This document shows, piece by piece, positions 15,257 through 26,200 of a stretch of 47,862 nucleotides of DNA (position 1 is the stretch's first letter; every line of letters starts with the position of its first letter). This DNA comes from a virus. Made by a program: the position numbers and the translations under genes. The notes under the pieces were generated by a model, which saw nothing but the letters and a program-made list of their open reading frames with translations, searched no databases and was not told the DNA's origin. The stretch is from IMG/VR virus record IMGVR_UViG_3300046507_000176, positions 1 through 47,862 of that record; one strand, 5' to 3'.

Positions 15257-16234
15257 TTGAGCGAATACACGAACGCAGCATCACGCCCAGGTCAACGCGC
15301 ACTTACGGGTGATGTCCGCGCTCTCTTCCTTATTGAGTTCGGTGGCATGGTCATCACGTCCTACGACGAGATCAACGACTATGACGACCTCCGCTATGTC
15401 AAGCACATCTCGCAGGGCAAGGCGGATACCTTCCCGATCATTGGCCGGAAGCGTGACGCCGCTGAGCATGATCCGGGTGAAATCATCCTGGGCGGCAAGG
15501 TCGAGCACAACGATGTGTCCATTGACGTGGATAACATGGTCTATGATGCGATCTTCCTCCCCGAGATTGACGAGCTCCTGAACCACATTGAGGTCCGTGC
15601 CCCGTACGCCTCGCAGCTCGGCCAGTCTCTCGGCTCCCTTCAGGCCAAGCGCATCGCCATCATGCACATCCTGGCAAGCCGCAAGTACTACGTCGCAGGC
15701 GTCCCGACCGGCGTACCGCAAGGCCAGCCCGCTCCGTTCTACATCTCGGATGCAGCGATGAAGACCTCCGCGTCTGTGCTGGAGTCTGCCTTCTGGAGCT
15801 CCAAGGAATACATCTTGGAGAACGACATGTCTGGGCAGGAGGTCAATGCCCGCTTGCCGCACCAGCAGGTTCTCCTTCTGGCCCGCAACTTCGGCCTCGC
15901 TACGGACGGCACGGCGGCTAACCCCAATGCCGGTTCCGGCAGCCGCATCACGGGTGAGCTCGGCCAGATCGTTGGCATGCGCGTGAAGGGCACCAACCAC
16001 ATTCCGAAGACCAACATCACGGTTGGCCCGACGAAGTATCAGGGTGACTTTTCCACCACGGTTGGCCACATCGGCAACAAGATGGCAGTCGGCTCGCTGG
16101 AGCGTAAGGCTCTCCAGATGACCCTCAAGGACCAGCCAGAGCGCCTGGGCGTGCTGATGATCGCCAGCCAGCTCAATGGCCACGGCGTCCTGCGTCCTGA
16201 ATGCTCCATCGAATTGGCAACTGCTGCCCGTTAG
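15257..16234 (+). CDS. Major capsid protein, T7 gp10-like
   Basis: A 325-residue HK97-fold capsid protein (T7 gp10A is 345). Matching segments include ALFLIEFGGMV, SQLGQSLGSLQAK, RLPHQQVLLLARN and the end NGHGVLRPECSIEL, like GHGGLRPE in T7. No ATG is available before the conserved N-terminal region, so the start is TTG 15257, preceded by AAGAAGGAAA. A TTG start for the most abundant virion protein is notable. No sign of a frameshift-made longer form was seen near the stop. Confidence 0.96.
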   Translation: MSEYTNAASRPGQRALTGDVRALFLIEFGGMVITSYDEINDYDDLRYVKHISQGKADTFPIIGRKRDAAEHDPGEIILGGKVEHNDVSIDVDNMVYDAIFLPEIDELLNHIEVRAPYASQLGQSLGSLQAKRIAIMHILASRKYYVAGVPTGVPQGQPAPFYISDAAMKTSASVLESAFWSSKEYILENDMSGQEVNARLPHQQVLLLARNFGLATDGTAANPNAGSGSRITGELGQIVGMRVKGTNHIPKTNITVGPTKYQGDFSTTVGHIGNKMAVGSLERKALQMTLKDQPERLGVLMIASQLNGHGVLRPECSIELATAAR

Positions 16235-16420
16235 TAACTCTATGCCCGGCCCCTCGCCAACAGCTCCTAGCAGAGCACAAGGCGGGGGGTCTCCTTGGAC
16301 CGTATACCTTCGGTCTACTTATGTGTGGGCTGGGTGAGCTTTCTCTCCTCCAAGCCACGATCATCATGTTCTCCCTCCATGCCCTGATCCCCAGCTCACT
16401 CCTAAGGAGACCTTCAAGCT
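16235..16420. other. Intergenic gap after capsid gene
   Basis: 186 bases without a credible gene, at the place where T7 has its late terminator. GACCG and CGGTC around 16298-16315 can form a five-pair stem with an eight-base loop, and an overlapping GGTCTCCTTGGACC can form an alternative one. There is no T-run after either, so a terminator is only possible. A strong AAGGAGACC ribosome site for the next gene ends the gap. Confidence 0.4.
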
Positions 16421-17020
16421 ATGGCCACTACGTCAACACCTACCACACCCAGAACGCTGCTTGAGGCAGTAAACACCCTGCTGCTGGCCGTAAGGCTAGG
16501 CGCTGTGATGTCCCTCAATGCTGCTGACCTCAACGAGGATGCAGCCGGTGCCAAGTCCGCTTTGGATGACGCCTCTAGGGAAGTCCAGTTGCGGGGCTAC
16601 GAGTTCAACACGGACTGGGACTACAAGATAGACCCCAATGTCACCACAGGGGAAATCACCCTCCCTGAGAACACCCTTAAGGTTCGGGCCGCAAGGTGTA
16701 GCAATAAGCGTCTCGTGCAGCGAGGCTTGCGGCTCTATGACAGCAGGCTCCACACCTACAGCATCGGCAAGACTGTCTCCGTGGACATCGTGGTGGCTCT
16801 CCCATTCGAGGACCTACCAGAAGGCTTCAAGCTCTACGTGACGGCCTCAGCAGCCCGCAAGTGGTGCCTCCCGAAGCTCCCCGCATCGGCCACCTTTGAG
16901 TACACCAAAGAGATGCTCGCTAACGCTCTATCAGCCGCCGAAGAGCAGGATGCCGAAATGGCAGACGCGACGGCTCCCGATACTAGCCCGCATTTCGCCG
17001 CCATGAGGAGACGCTCTTAG
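16421..17020 (+). CDS. Tail tubular protein A (T7 gp11-like adaptor)
   Basis: A 199-residue protein (T7 gp11 is 196) that forms the ring below the portal. Family pattern: LLEAVNTLLLAVRLGAV near the N terminus, LDDASREVQLRGYEFN, then LRLYDSRLHTY and AARKWC.P..P... towards the end. It is preceded by a strong ribosome site and followed two bases later by the nozzle gene, the order seen in T7. Confidence 0.93.
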   Translation: MATTSTPTTPRTLLEAVNTLLLAVRLGAVMSLNAADLNEDAAGAKSALDDASREVQLRGYEFNTDWDYKIDPNVTTGEITLPENTLKVRAARCSNKRLVQRGLRLYDSRLHTYSIGKTVSVDIVVALPFEDLPEGFKLYVTASAARKWCLPKLPASATFEYTKEMLANALSAAEEQDAEMADATAPDTSPHFAAMRRRS

Positions 17021-17021
17021 T

Positions 17022-19400
17022 ATGGCCAAAGTGCCTGTCCAAATCGTTGCAAACTTGGTCCAGGGTGTTTCACAACAAGCGGCGCAGAACCGCAGGGATG
17101 CCCAATGTGAGTCCCAGTTTGATTGCGTCAATTCGGTACTTGAGGGTGTGGCAGCCCGCCCCCATGGAGACCTCATCAAGGTGTGGCTCGGCAGGGACCT
17201 CACCGGGGCTATGTTCTCGGAGACGGCTCACGGGACCGATGAGAACTACCTCACGGGTGTAACAAATGCCGGTGCTCCTTTCGCCATTGACCTCTCTGAT
17301 GGTACGGACTGCACGGTAACCATATCGGACCCCACTACGTATCTGGCGGCAGGTTCCGCATCCAGTAAGGACAAGCTGCGGACCCAGGTGGTGGATGACT
17401 TCACGTTCATTGGCAATCGCTCTGTGGTGGTCGCAATGGCCAGCACAACGTCCACCCCTAAGGTCAACGAGGCACTGGTGTTCGTGAGGGCAACAGCCTT
17501 TGACTGCACCTACAAGATTACGCTCTCTGGCCCCGGCTCAGCTTCGGCTACTGTCACCACAGACCCATCAACGGTCACTGGCACAAGCTCTATAGCCTCA
17601 GACCTCCGAACAGCTCTCAATGGCGTGGACGGATACTCTTGCTTCCAGCATGGCTCAACGCTCCGTATTGCCAGAGCTGATGGTGCTGCCTTCACGGTAG
17701 ACGCTTCGGATGACGGTGGCGATGCCAACATGCCTGTCTTCAACGGCTCTGCTTCCAGCTTCGACAAGCTGCCCGCCCGAGGCTTCTCCAATATGGTGGT
17801 CAAGGTTGGGTCTGATGATGGGAATGTAGCCAGCCAGTTCTACATGAAGTTCGTTGGCGATCCGTCCACAGGCGCTTGGCAGGAGACCGTAGGCCCAGGC
17901 ATCACGACTGACCTTGATGCCGCCACTATGCCCCACGCTCTGGTGTCAACAGGGTTCCGAACCTTTGAGTTCAAGAGGCTGGCATGGAGCTCCCGCATTG
18001 CCGGGGACGATGATACGGCCAAGGTTCCCAGCTTCGTAGGCAAGTCAATCCAAGACATGATCTACCACCAGCGGCGCTTAGGCTTCATATGGTCTGCCGG
18101 TGTGGTGTTCTCCAAGACGGACTTCCCGTTTACCATCTTCCCCGACACTGTGCAGACCGTCTTGGCTACCGCTCCGGTGGACATCAAGGTCTCCAGCGGG
18201 GATAAGCGTGGGGCTTCCGTTCTGGACTTCGGCTTACAGGTCCAAGAGAACCTCTACCTGTGGGCTCAGCGTTCACAGTTCAGGGTTAGCTCTGGGCAAG
18301 ACCCTTTCCGCCAAGACACGGTGGAGGTTCTTCCCAGCATGGCCTACCAATACGCCCCAGCCGCCTATCCACTGCCCGTAGCCAACTTCGTGTTCCTCGC
18401 TACGGATGCCGGGACGTTCGCCTCTCTGCGTGCCCTCCTGTATTCCCAGACGCGGCTCTCCGGTGACACCGATGTGACCAGCCACGTGGGCCAGTACATT
18501 GCCGCAGGGGTCACAGACCTAACCGCCTCCGATACCCTCAGGTACGTCTTTGTGCAGAGCGATGGGGACCAAGATGTCCTCTACCTGTTCAACTACACGT
18601 ATGACGGCGATCAAGGTTTCATCCAAACGGCCATCAACACGTGGCGCATCCCCGGTGGGCAAATCCTCTGGTGCGGGCTGAAGGACAACTCCCTACGCCT
18701 CTTCCAGCAGCGGCCTGAGGGCGTGGTCTTCCTGAAGTTCGATTTGACACCTCAGGCCAAGGACCCGATTGCAGGCGCTACGTACAACACGAGGCTGGAC
18801 TTCAGGGTGAGCGAAACGGGTGTCACTGGGCTGGCCTATGATGCCGATGCCAAGACGACAAGCTTTAAGCTGCCCTACAAGCCCACCGGACCAGACCTAA
18901 TAGTCGCCACCAGCGCGGACAAGACGGGCGGCTACACCCGAGGCCGCATCTTTGAGATTGTCTCGCAGGCCAACGTTTCGGATGGGCAAGTGGTCACCGT
19001 GAAGGGAGACCTCACTGGCTACCAGTTCTATGCTGGCCAGAGGATCACCGCAGAGAGAACCGAAAGTGAGTTCTTTGTGCGTGGGCAGCAAGGGGCCATG
19101 CCTGTGGACGAGTTGACAGTCAATAGGTTCTTCCTGTGGGTTGCGGCTACAGGCTACACCCGCGTGGAGGTCAGTGCTCCCAACAAGGCCACCAAGAAGT
19201 ACGAATTCACTGGGCAGGTATTGGGCGGCATAGGGGCTCACACAGGGACGCCTACGCCATCTAATGGCCACGTCAATGCTCCGATAGCGGACAAGTCCAA
19301 GAATGCAACGATACGATTGGTCAATGACAGCTTCCTCCCAAGCTACTGGCAGGCGGCAGCCTATGACTATACCGCTGTGGGGTGGAGTGCTCCATCTTAA
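17022..19400 (+). CDS. Tail tubular protein B (T7 gp12-like nozzle)
   Basis: A 792-residue protein (T7 gp12 is 794). The N terminus IVANLVQGVSQQAAQNRRDAQ and DCVNSVLEGVAARP is the hallmark of the family. It forms the hexameric nozzle closing the tail and binding the fibres. Composition is Gly/Asp/Ser/Thr-rich and beta-structured. It is followed closely by the internal virion genes. Confidence 0.95.
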   Translation: MAKVPVQIVANLVQGVSQQAAQNRRDAQCESQFDCVNSVLEGVAARPHGDLIKVWLGRDLTGAMFSETAHGTDENYLTGVTNAGAPFAIDLSDGTDCTVTISDPTTYLAAGSASSKDKLRTQVVDDFTFIGNRSVVVAMASTTSTPKVNEALVFVRATAFDCTYKITLSGPGSASATVTTDPSTVTGTSSIASDLRTALNGVDGYSCFQHGSTLRIARADGAAFTVDASDDGGDANMPVFNGSASSFDKLPARGFSNMVVKVGSDDGNVASQFYMKFVGDPSTGAWQETVGPGITTDLDAATMPHALVSTGFRTFEFKRLAWSSRIAGDDDTAKVPSFVGKSIQDMIYHQRRLGFIWSAGVVFSKTDFPFTIFPDTVQTVLATAPVDIKVSSGDKRGASVLDFGLQVQENLYLWAQRSQFRVSSGQDPFRQDTVEVLPSMAYQYAPAAYPLPVANFVFLATDAGTFASLRALLYSQTRLSGDTDVTSHVGQYIAAGVTDLTASDTLRYVFVQSDGDQDVLYLFNYTYDGDQGFIQTAINTWRIPGGQILWCGLKDNSLRLFQQRPEGVVFLKFDLTPQAKDPIAGATYNTRLDFRVSETGVTGLAYDADAKTTSFKLPYKPTGPDLIVATSADKTGGYTRGRIFEIVSQANVSDGQVVTVKGDLTGYQFYAGQRITAERTESEFFVRGQQGAMPVDELTVNRFFLWVAATGYTRVEVSAPNKATKKYEFTGQVLGGIGAHTGTPTPSNGHVNAPIADKSKNATIRLVNDSFLPSYWQAAAYDYTAVGWSAPS

Positions 19401-19409
19401 GGAGACACC

Positions 19410-19889
19410 ATGCAAGTAGTTGATGCCCGGCCTGAGCACGTTGAGCAATTCCTCAGCAAGCCTATCAGGCAGGATGACATAGATGAATGGTTCGCTGCCA
19501 CAGGTGGGGACGCCATAGGCCGTACCCTCAGGGAAACCTTCACGGTGGACAATCAGCCGATCTACAGGGCGCTCCTCAATGATAACGAGGAGTGCATCTG
19601 CCTGTGGGGCATGGCGCATTCCCCGGAAGGCTTCGGCTTGGTGTGGCTCATTGCCAGCCAAGAGGCCGAGCAGCACGGCAAACACATCCACCGCTATTGG
19701 CCCAAGGAGGTCTCCCTGATGCATATGCATTACAGCCGCCTTGTGGCCATCGCCTATCAGGGCAACCCGCTGCATCTAAGCTGGTTGGAGGCAATCGGCT
19801 TCGAACCTGTGGCCGCGTACCCTGTGGGGCCGGGGTCCCTCCCATTCGTCACATACGTTAGGGATATGCCATGTGCAACCCAGCATTAG
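19410..19889 (+). CDS. Internal virion protein A-like (T7 gp13-like), GNAT-like fold
   Basis: A 159-residue protein in the gp13 position (T7: 138 residues). The pattern MQVVDARPEHVEQFL, WGMAHSPEGFGLVWLIAS, then LHLSWLEAIGFEPV resembles an N-acetyltransferase-like fold, as in gp13, where an enzyme activity is not known. The WLEAIGF...P segment matches gp13 RFLKTIGAVF. ATG 19410 follows AAGGAGACACC. The end overlaps gp14-like gene by 19 bases. Confidence 0.8.
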   Translation: MQVVDARPEHVEQFLSKPIRQDDIDEWFAATGGDAIGRTLRETFTVDNQPIYRALLNDNEECICLWGMAHSPEGFGLVWLIASQEAEQHGKHIHRYWPKEVSLMHMHYSRLVAIAYQGNPLHLSWLEAIGFEPVAAYPVGPGSLPFVTYVRDMPCATQH

Positions 19890-20383
19890 CCGTAGGCCTG
19901 CTCAGCGCCGGGCTTGGTGTGGCCCAGACGGTGGCCAGCTATTCGGCTCAACGCCAAGAGTCCAAGACCAACGCTGACAACTCTGTGCAGGCTTGGAAGA
20001 ACAACCAAGAGCAAATCACCCAGCGTGAGATGCAGGAGCAGGACGCCCTACGCCAGAAGCAGACCCAGCAGAATATCCAAGAGGCTCAAGCCTTGGCGGA
20101 TACGCAGGTTAGCGCAGCAGCTTCGGGGGTCTCCGGCATCTCGGTTGACAACCTGCTCCAAGATGTTTCCCGCCGTGCGGATGCCAATCGGGAGACCGAG
20201 CAGACCAACACCGACATGGTTATCAGCCAGTTGAAGCAGCAGCGTAAGGGTATCAATTCGGATGCCCAAAGCCGGATCAATTCGGTTCCCGAGCCGTCGC
20301 CTCTAAGCCTCATCGCTGGCATTGGCTCTGCGGGCATCTCTGGCTTCAACTCCTACACCAGCGCAAAGAATAGGATGCTTTGA
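19871..20383 (+). CDS. Internal virion protein B-like (T7 gp14-like)
   Basis: A 170-residue protein that starts with MCNPALAVGLLSAGLGVAQT, a hydrophobic glycine/alanine-rich head, then a long Gln/Glu/Ala helix, like T7 gp14 (196 residues, also beginning MC). In T7 it enters the outer membrane during DNA ejection. Position between the gp13-like and gp15-like genes supports the call. The stop overlaps the next ATG as TGATG. Confidence 0.85.
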   Translation: MCNPALAVGLLSAGLGVAQTVASYSAQRQESKTNADNSVQAWKNNQEQITQREMQEQDALRQKQTQQNIQEAQALADTQVSAAASGVSGISVDNLLQDVSRRADANRETEQTNTDMVISQLKQQRKGINSDAQSRINSVPEPSPLSLIAGIGSAGISGFNSYTSAKNRML

Positions 20384-23211
20384 TGGCGAGAGCGCCCGTA
20401 AGAGACATACCGCTATCCGAGCAGCTTAACCCTGTAGCCTCTCCTGTTGACACGTTCGTCAAGCCCGCCCAGTCGCCTCTCCGTGGGTTGGCTGATAGCT
20501 TGGGCAGGGTGGATAAGAGCCTTCAGGAGTTCCTAACCATCAGGGACCAGAAGGCCGAGCAGGATGCCGAGCTCCAAGGCAAAGCTAGGGCTCTCTCCGA
20601 TGATGCCCCTGAGTTCGCCAAGATGGTCACCGATGGGACTGTCCCCGCACAGTACTCGCCTTTCTACGTTCGGGGCTTCAAGAATGCTCAGGGTGCGGCG
20701 GCAGGGGAAGCTCTTCGTACCAAGTGGAGTGACGCCTGGGATAACTGGGATGGGAAGAACAGCGATGACCCTAAGGCCTTCGATACGTTCTTTCACACCT
20801 TCATCTCCAACAATGTGGGCACTACGGACCCCGATGTGCTACGCGGCCTCTTGCCCACCGTTGAGGCTCTCCAGCAGAACGCCACCACCCAGTACACCCA
20901 GTACCGCCATGACCAGACCGTAAGCGGTAGCCTCACGGCGCATGGGGCCGTCATTTCGGGTAACGTCACGGATGGGCTTGATGCTGGCCAGACGCAGGAC
21001 GGAGGGGCAGACTACCCGGCGATCTTCGGGAACGTCAACAAGGTGGTGGCTGATAGCTTGGCTAAAGGCGATCCCGGTGGCAAGGCCGTGGACACCTTCA
21101 TTGATGTCATGTCGGCCAAGACCCTTGAGAGCCATGACCCCAAACTGCTCGATTGGTTTGACACCAAGGTCCCCGGCAAGGATTACACCTACGGCCAGAC
21201 TCCTCATGGTATCGAGGTGAAGAACCGCACGGTTAGCTCTCTGGAGTCCCTTGCAAGACAGCAGGCGGCTGGGCTTACGGCTGCCGAGAAGGCGAAGCAG
21301 AAGCAGCTAAAGGATGATGCCCAGAGCGGTATCATCAACGGCATCCTTCAGGACCCGAGCGCTCCGTTTGACGAAAAGCTCCTCACGCAGGCTGAGCAGA
21401 ATGGTGACCCTCTTGTCCGAGTCCATGCCCAGCAGTGGAAGGATGAGCTCACCAAGGGGCAATCAGACCCCAAGAAGCTCTCCAGCTTTTATGACGATGT
21501 GGTCTCAGGCCGTGTGCCTCCCCAACAGGCTCTCATGGAGGCACTCTCCAACGGGGTCTTTGGCACTGCGGATGACATGAGGGCGGCATCAAGCTTCGTC
21601 CAGAACTTCAAGACCAATTCGGATACCATTGAGAAGTCTCTCGGTGGACAGGTCTCCAAGCAAATCCTTGAGACGATCCGGCAAAGGACCGTAGCCAAAG
21701 ACCCCACCACCATGAACCCCATTATGGGAACATCGGATGAGGGCTTTGAGGCGAGCTCTGACTTCCGGCAGTTGGTTACCCGGTGGATCATCAACAATCC
21801 CAATGCCACCCAACCGGAAATCGAAGAGCAAATCCAGAAGTTCGGCAAGCAGATCACGGACAGGTTCCAGTTGCCTCCTGGAGGGGACAGCCTCACGGAT
21901 GCCCTTCAGTATAACCGCGATCCGAACTTGCCATTTGAGAACCCCTATGACCAGCCCAAGACGCCAGACCAGAGCGAGGCCACAGGGACCGATGTGCAGC
22001 AGTGGGAGCAGACCAACAAGATAACCCCCGAGCAGCATCAAATCCTCAAGGACCAAGCCGATAGGGCGGGCATGGGGTACGATGAGTATATTCGCTCTAA
22101 GGCCCTGAAGAAGACAGAGAGCGCTCCTCCATCTCCGGGTGGCGCTGTGCTCAACAAGGTGTCCTACGATCCTCAGGGCAATGACCTTGGGGAGGGCGAT
22201 AGGGCGGCTGGTGGGGTTACCCCTGAGCAGGCATCGGGCTACATTGACCAAGCCTTTGCGCAGGCCGATCAAGCCAAGCTGTCTGATGACGAGAGGGCTA
22301 CCACGCTGCTTGACCTAATCGGGAAGGGCGAGAGCGGCGGGAATTACAATGCTGTCTATGGCAATCAGGGGAACACTCGGGACCTCAGTCAGTACAGCCT
22401 TGATGACATCCTCAGCCAGCAGCAGCAGGCCCGTAATGGCGGGATAGACTCTACTGCCATCGGGAAGTACGGCTTCCTGTACAAGACCCTCAGAGGTCTC
22501 AAGGCAGAGATGGGTCTCTCAGGCAACGAGAAGTTTACCCCGCAGCTCCAAGACCAAATGGGCCGGGCGCTCCTCAACAGGCGAGGGCTTCAGGCCTACA
22601 AGGCGGGACGTATCTCCAAGGCTACGTTCGCTCTGAGCCTCAGCCAAGAGTTCGCCTCACTGCCCAACCCCAATACAGGCCGAAGCTTCTACAGCGGGGA
22701 TGGGCTTAATGCCGCCCGTGTGCCTCGCTCTGCGGTCTACAGCGCTCTGGGCTTCTCTCCGGTGAGCTACTCTCCCAGTTCTGGCGATACGGCTAACTTG
22801 ACGTTCGATCACCCCGAGCAGGCATCTGGGGTCAAACAGCAGCTCACGGCGGCTGTCTCCGATGTTGGCCGTGAGCTCGGCTTTGGGCCAGAGATCATCA
22901 GCGGCTACCGATCGCCTGGGCATAATGCCGCCGTTGGGGGTGCCCGTGCCAGCCAGCACGTGGAGGGGAACGCCGTAGACATCAACATTGGGTCCCTCTC
23001 AGATGAGAAGAAATCACAGTTGGTGCAGGGCCTTATAGCCCGAGGCGTCAAGCGCTTCATCACGTACACCAATGAGCCCAACATGCTCCATGTGGACCTT
23101 AAGGACCAGAACGGAGATGGGCGACCCTACTTCATGCACGACAAGTCTGCCCGCAACCTGAGCCGAGCCCCTGAGTGGTTCCGAGCGATAGCAGGCGGGC
23201 CAACCATATAG
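20383..23211 (+). CDS. Internal virion protein C (gp15-like) fused to two peptidoglycan-hydrolase domains
   Basis: A 942-residue protein (T7 gp15 is 747). About residues 1-620 are helical, Gln/Asp/Lys-rich ejection-protein sequence. From about 640 a lambda-lysozyme-like (GH104) transglycosylase domain appears: LIGKGESGGNYNAVYG with E650, then AIGKYGFLYKTLRGLKAEMG, FTPQLQDQMG and FASLPNPNTG, each with a counterpart in lambda R. From about 835 an M15 zinc D,D-peptidase domain follows: SGYRSPGHN, then zinc ligands H859, D866 and H903 (SQHVEGNAVDI, LHVDL). The two would cut both glycan and peptide during DNA entry. ATG 20383 overlaps the previous stop. Confidence 0.88.
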   Translation: MARAPVRDIPLSEQLNPVASPVDTFVKPAQSPLRGLADSLGRVDKSLQEFLTIRDQKAEQDAELQGKARALSDDAPEFAKMVTDGTVPAQYSPFYVRGFKNAQGAAAGEALRTKWSDAWDNWDGKNSDDPKAFDTFFHTFISNNVGTTDPDVLRGLLPTVEALQQNATTQYTQYRHDQTVSGSLTAHGAVISGNVTDGLDAGQTQDGGADYPAIFGNVNKVVADSLAKGDPGGKAVDTFIDVMSAKTLESHDPKLLDWFDTKVPGKDYTYGQTPHGIEVKNRTVSSLESLARQQAAGLTAAEKAKQKQLKDDAQSGIINGILQDPSAPFDEKLLTQAEQNGDPLVRVHAQQWKDELTKGQSDPKKLSSFYDDVVSGRVPPQQALMEALSNGVFGTADDMRAASSFVQNFKTNSDTIEKSLGGQVSKQILETIRQRTVAKDPTTMNPIMGTSDEGFEASSDFRQLVTRWIINNPNATQPEIEEQIQKFGKQITDRFQLPPGGDSLTDALQYNRDPNLPFENPYDQPKTPDQSEATGTDVQQWEQTNKITPEQHQILKDQADRAGMGYDEYIRSKALKKTESAPPSPGGAVLNKVSYDPQGNDLGEGDRAAGGVTPEQASGYIDQAFAQADQAKLSDDERATTLLDLIGKGESGGNYNAVYGNQGNTRDLSQYSLDDILSQQQQARNGGIDSTAIGKYGFLYKTLRGLKAEMGLSGNEKFTPQLQDQMGRALLNRRGLQAYKAGRISKATFALSLSQEFASLPNPNTGRSFYSGDGLNAARVPRSAVYSALGFSPVSYSPSSGDTANLTFDHPEQASGVKQQLTAAVSDVGRELGFGPEIISGYRSPGHNAAVGGARASQHVEGNAVDINIGSLSDEKKSQLVQGLIARGVKRFITYTNEPNMLHVDLKDQNGDGRPYFMHDKSARNLSRAPEWFRAIAGGPTI

Positions 23212-23219
23212 GAACCTGA

Positions 23220-26200
23220 ATGGACCCCTCCGAGTTCGCAAAGACGTTTGGTGTATCATCGCCACAGCAGACCCCCGAGCAGACCCAGAACTCGGCCCCT
23301 CAGGTAGACATCCCGGCCACGCTCTCGGCAGCTCAGAACCTTGTGGGCTCCATGCAGCAATCGCAGGATGCCGGGGCACCACCAGCGCCAGACCAGCAAG
23401 CCACAGACCCTCAGGCACCAATCCCTCATGGTAGCTGGGCGGATGCGTTCTCGCGTCTTCCCGGCATCCTTGGTGACAGTGCTGCCGAGGAGTCTCAACC
23501 TGCGCAGGCGGCTGCTGGTGGTGCCCTTAAGTCGGTCTTTGAGACCAAGGACTTCCTGTTTGGCGATACGCCACGCGAGCAGCAATCTCCCTTCCGCCAG
23601 AGCGTTGAGGATGATGTGGACCGGCTCCGTGCCGAACACCCTTTGCTCAATGGCCTCTCGGCTGGCATCGGGCAATTCACCGTGGCCATGATGGGTCTCG
23701 GAAAGCTGGGCATGGTGGCGAAAGCCTTGCCGTATGTGGGCGAGGGGGTTGCTGCTGTGGAGGGCATAAAGGGCGGCTCTACGGCGCTTGAGGCTGGCAA
23801 GGCGGCTCTTGCCGGTGCCATTGCGTTCGATCCTCACGAGGCCCGCCTATCGAACCTCATTCAGGATACCCCTCTGGCCAACCCCTTCAATGCGTGGCTC
23901 TCTGCCAAGCCGGGGGATAGCGCCGCTATGGGACGCCTGAAGAATGCCATGGAGAGCCTCGGGATGGATGCGGCCATCATCGGCACATTCACTGGGGGTC
24001 TGAAGATATGGAAGTACCTGAAGGCTGGCGATACGCAGGCAGCAAGCCGAGCCGTTACCGATCTTCAGGCCGAGCAGACCGCACACGTAGCGCAGGAGCA
24101 GCAAGCCAATGCAATGCAGGCATCACAACAGGCTACGCAGGGACAGGAAGCTCAACCCCCGGCTGGACCTGAGGCTGTACCTCAGGCTAGCGAACCTGGA
24201 GCTGGGCCTACCGGAACCGAGCCCGTGGCAACTGGAGTTCCTGAAGGAGTTTCACCAGAGGTCAATCCGAATGCGACCCCGGAGGCAGCGAAAGCGGGGC
24301 AAGAGGCCGCTCAATCCGCCGACATCCCGGTAGACATCTCGTCAACCCCCACAGCCGCCACAGAGCAGGCCGGTGTAGCCAAGCCTCAAGCCTTCAAGCC
24401 GGTCACAGACTTCAAGCCCAGCGAAACGTCCTCCATCCTAGACGACCTCCCGGTGTCTCTTGAGAACGCCGAAAAGGACTGGGACGCGATGGAGAAGAAT
24501 GGCGGCTGGGCGGGGACCATGGAGGCGGGCCAGAAGCTCAGTCCCGACATGGGCACCTTCTATGACCGCTTCAAGACGGACACCGATGTGGACCACATGA
24601 TTGCCCTTGCAGTCAGCCACAAGTCCGAAGAGCTAGCGGCCAAAGGCTTCAGGGGAACGCTTACGGATGCCAAGCTCCAGCGGCAGGTTAACGCCTTTGC
24701 TTCCCTTGCTGGTGTAGATCCAGCTGGGCTTGCGGGTATCCTCCAGCAGGCAGGCGAGGCGAGCAGGACGCTCACCGCCAAGATGATCGTTGTGGGGTCC
24801 CTTGCTGCCAAGACCTTTCAGGATGCCTCATTGATGGCCATGCGGCTCAAGCTTGGGGACTTCTCGGAGTTTGGCAGCATGGAGGCCATGAAGCAGGAAA
24901 TCTCCAAGCGGTTCTCAATCGCCACGACTTTCCTCAAGCTCACCGATGATATCCGCGCTCAGGGTGGCCGTACGCTTCGCGCCAATAGGGGGAAGCCTTT
25001 TGACCCCTCGCTGTTTGAGGGCGTCACAGGGGACCGCTTCTATGATCTTCTCGCCCAGGCACAAGGCCGTCCCCAAGAGCTGAAGCGCCTTGCCGACCCA
25101 TCGCTGTACCGCAAGATACTCGATACGGTTAGCTACATGCGCATCTCCTCGCTGGTATCCGGCCCAAAGACCCAGCTTATCAACATCATGACCAACGGGT
25201 ACATGCTCGGGGCTCGGCCTATGGAGCGTATCCTTGGGTCTGTCCCCGGTGCCTTGACCGGCAGTGACGCCAGTAAGGCCCTCATCAAGGAGAACCTTAG
25301 GCAATACTCCTATATGGGGTCTGCCCTGTATGACGGCTTCGGGGAGGCCGTGAAGGCTTTCACCCGCAATGACGGCATCCTCAAGCCCCACAGCTCGGAA
25401 GCTTTTGGCCCTAATGCAAGCTGGCAAGTTCCCGGTACGCAGGCATTCAATGCTAGCTACTTCAAGCCGTGGGACAGCGTGCCGAACCTCATGTACAACG
25501 CCCTGTCTGTCCCGCTGTCGGCTGCCGGTGTGGCTCCTCGCCTCCTCGGTGGTGTGGACGAGTTGGTCAAGCAGATCACCTACAGGTCCAAGCTCGCAGC
25601 TCGGGCCAATATGGAGGGCACAGAGCAGGCCGTAAGGGCTGGGCTCAAGGGTAAAGCCGCAAAGGACTACATCAAGAGCTACACCGCCACCCGGCTGGAC
25701 AATGCGTTTGACGCTGAGGGGCGGGGTGTTGACCCTGAAGCCCTGCGTGAGGCCAACATTGCGACCTTCCAGCAAGACCTCTTGCCGGGCACTCTGGGCA
25801 AGAACATCCAGACCCTCATCAGCAATGACAAGACTCAGCTCATTAGGCTCATCCTGCCATTCGTGAAGACCCCGACGAACGTCATACGGTACGGCTGGAA
25901 GATGACGCCCGGCCTCAATATGCTTCAGGAGGAGTATCGCCAGATGCTATCAGGAAGCTTGGGGCAGGAGGCCAAGTCTCAGGCAATCGGGCAGATGTCC
26001 ATGGGGGCACTCTTCATGGGGGCCGCTAGTTACCTTGGTGCTCAGGGGATGATAACGGGTGGTGGACCTTCCAACCAAGGCCTAAAGTCCCAGCTCCTCG
26101 CCACCGGCTGGCAGCCTTACTCAATCGTGGTCCAGCATGATGACGGCACAAAGTCCTACATCCCGTTCAACCGCTACGATCCTGTTGGCCTGCCTCTCGG

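Noticed and set aside
15281-16183. 300-codon open frame on the minus strand opposite the capsid gene
   Set aside because: Antisense shadow of a highly codon-biased gene; low complexity, no ribosome site, and the plus strand is clearly the capsid.
24915-25775. Long minus-strand frame opposite the gp16-like gene
   Set aside because: Same reason: shadow of a G/C-rich third-position gene; product has no recognisable motif.
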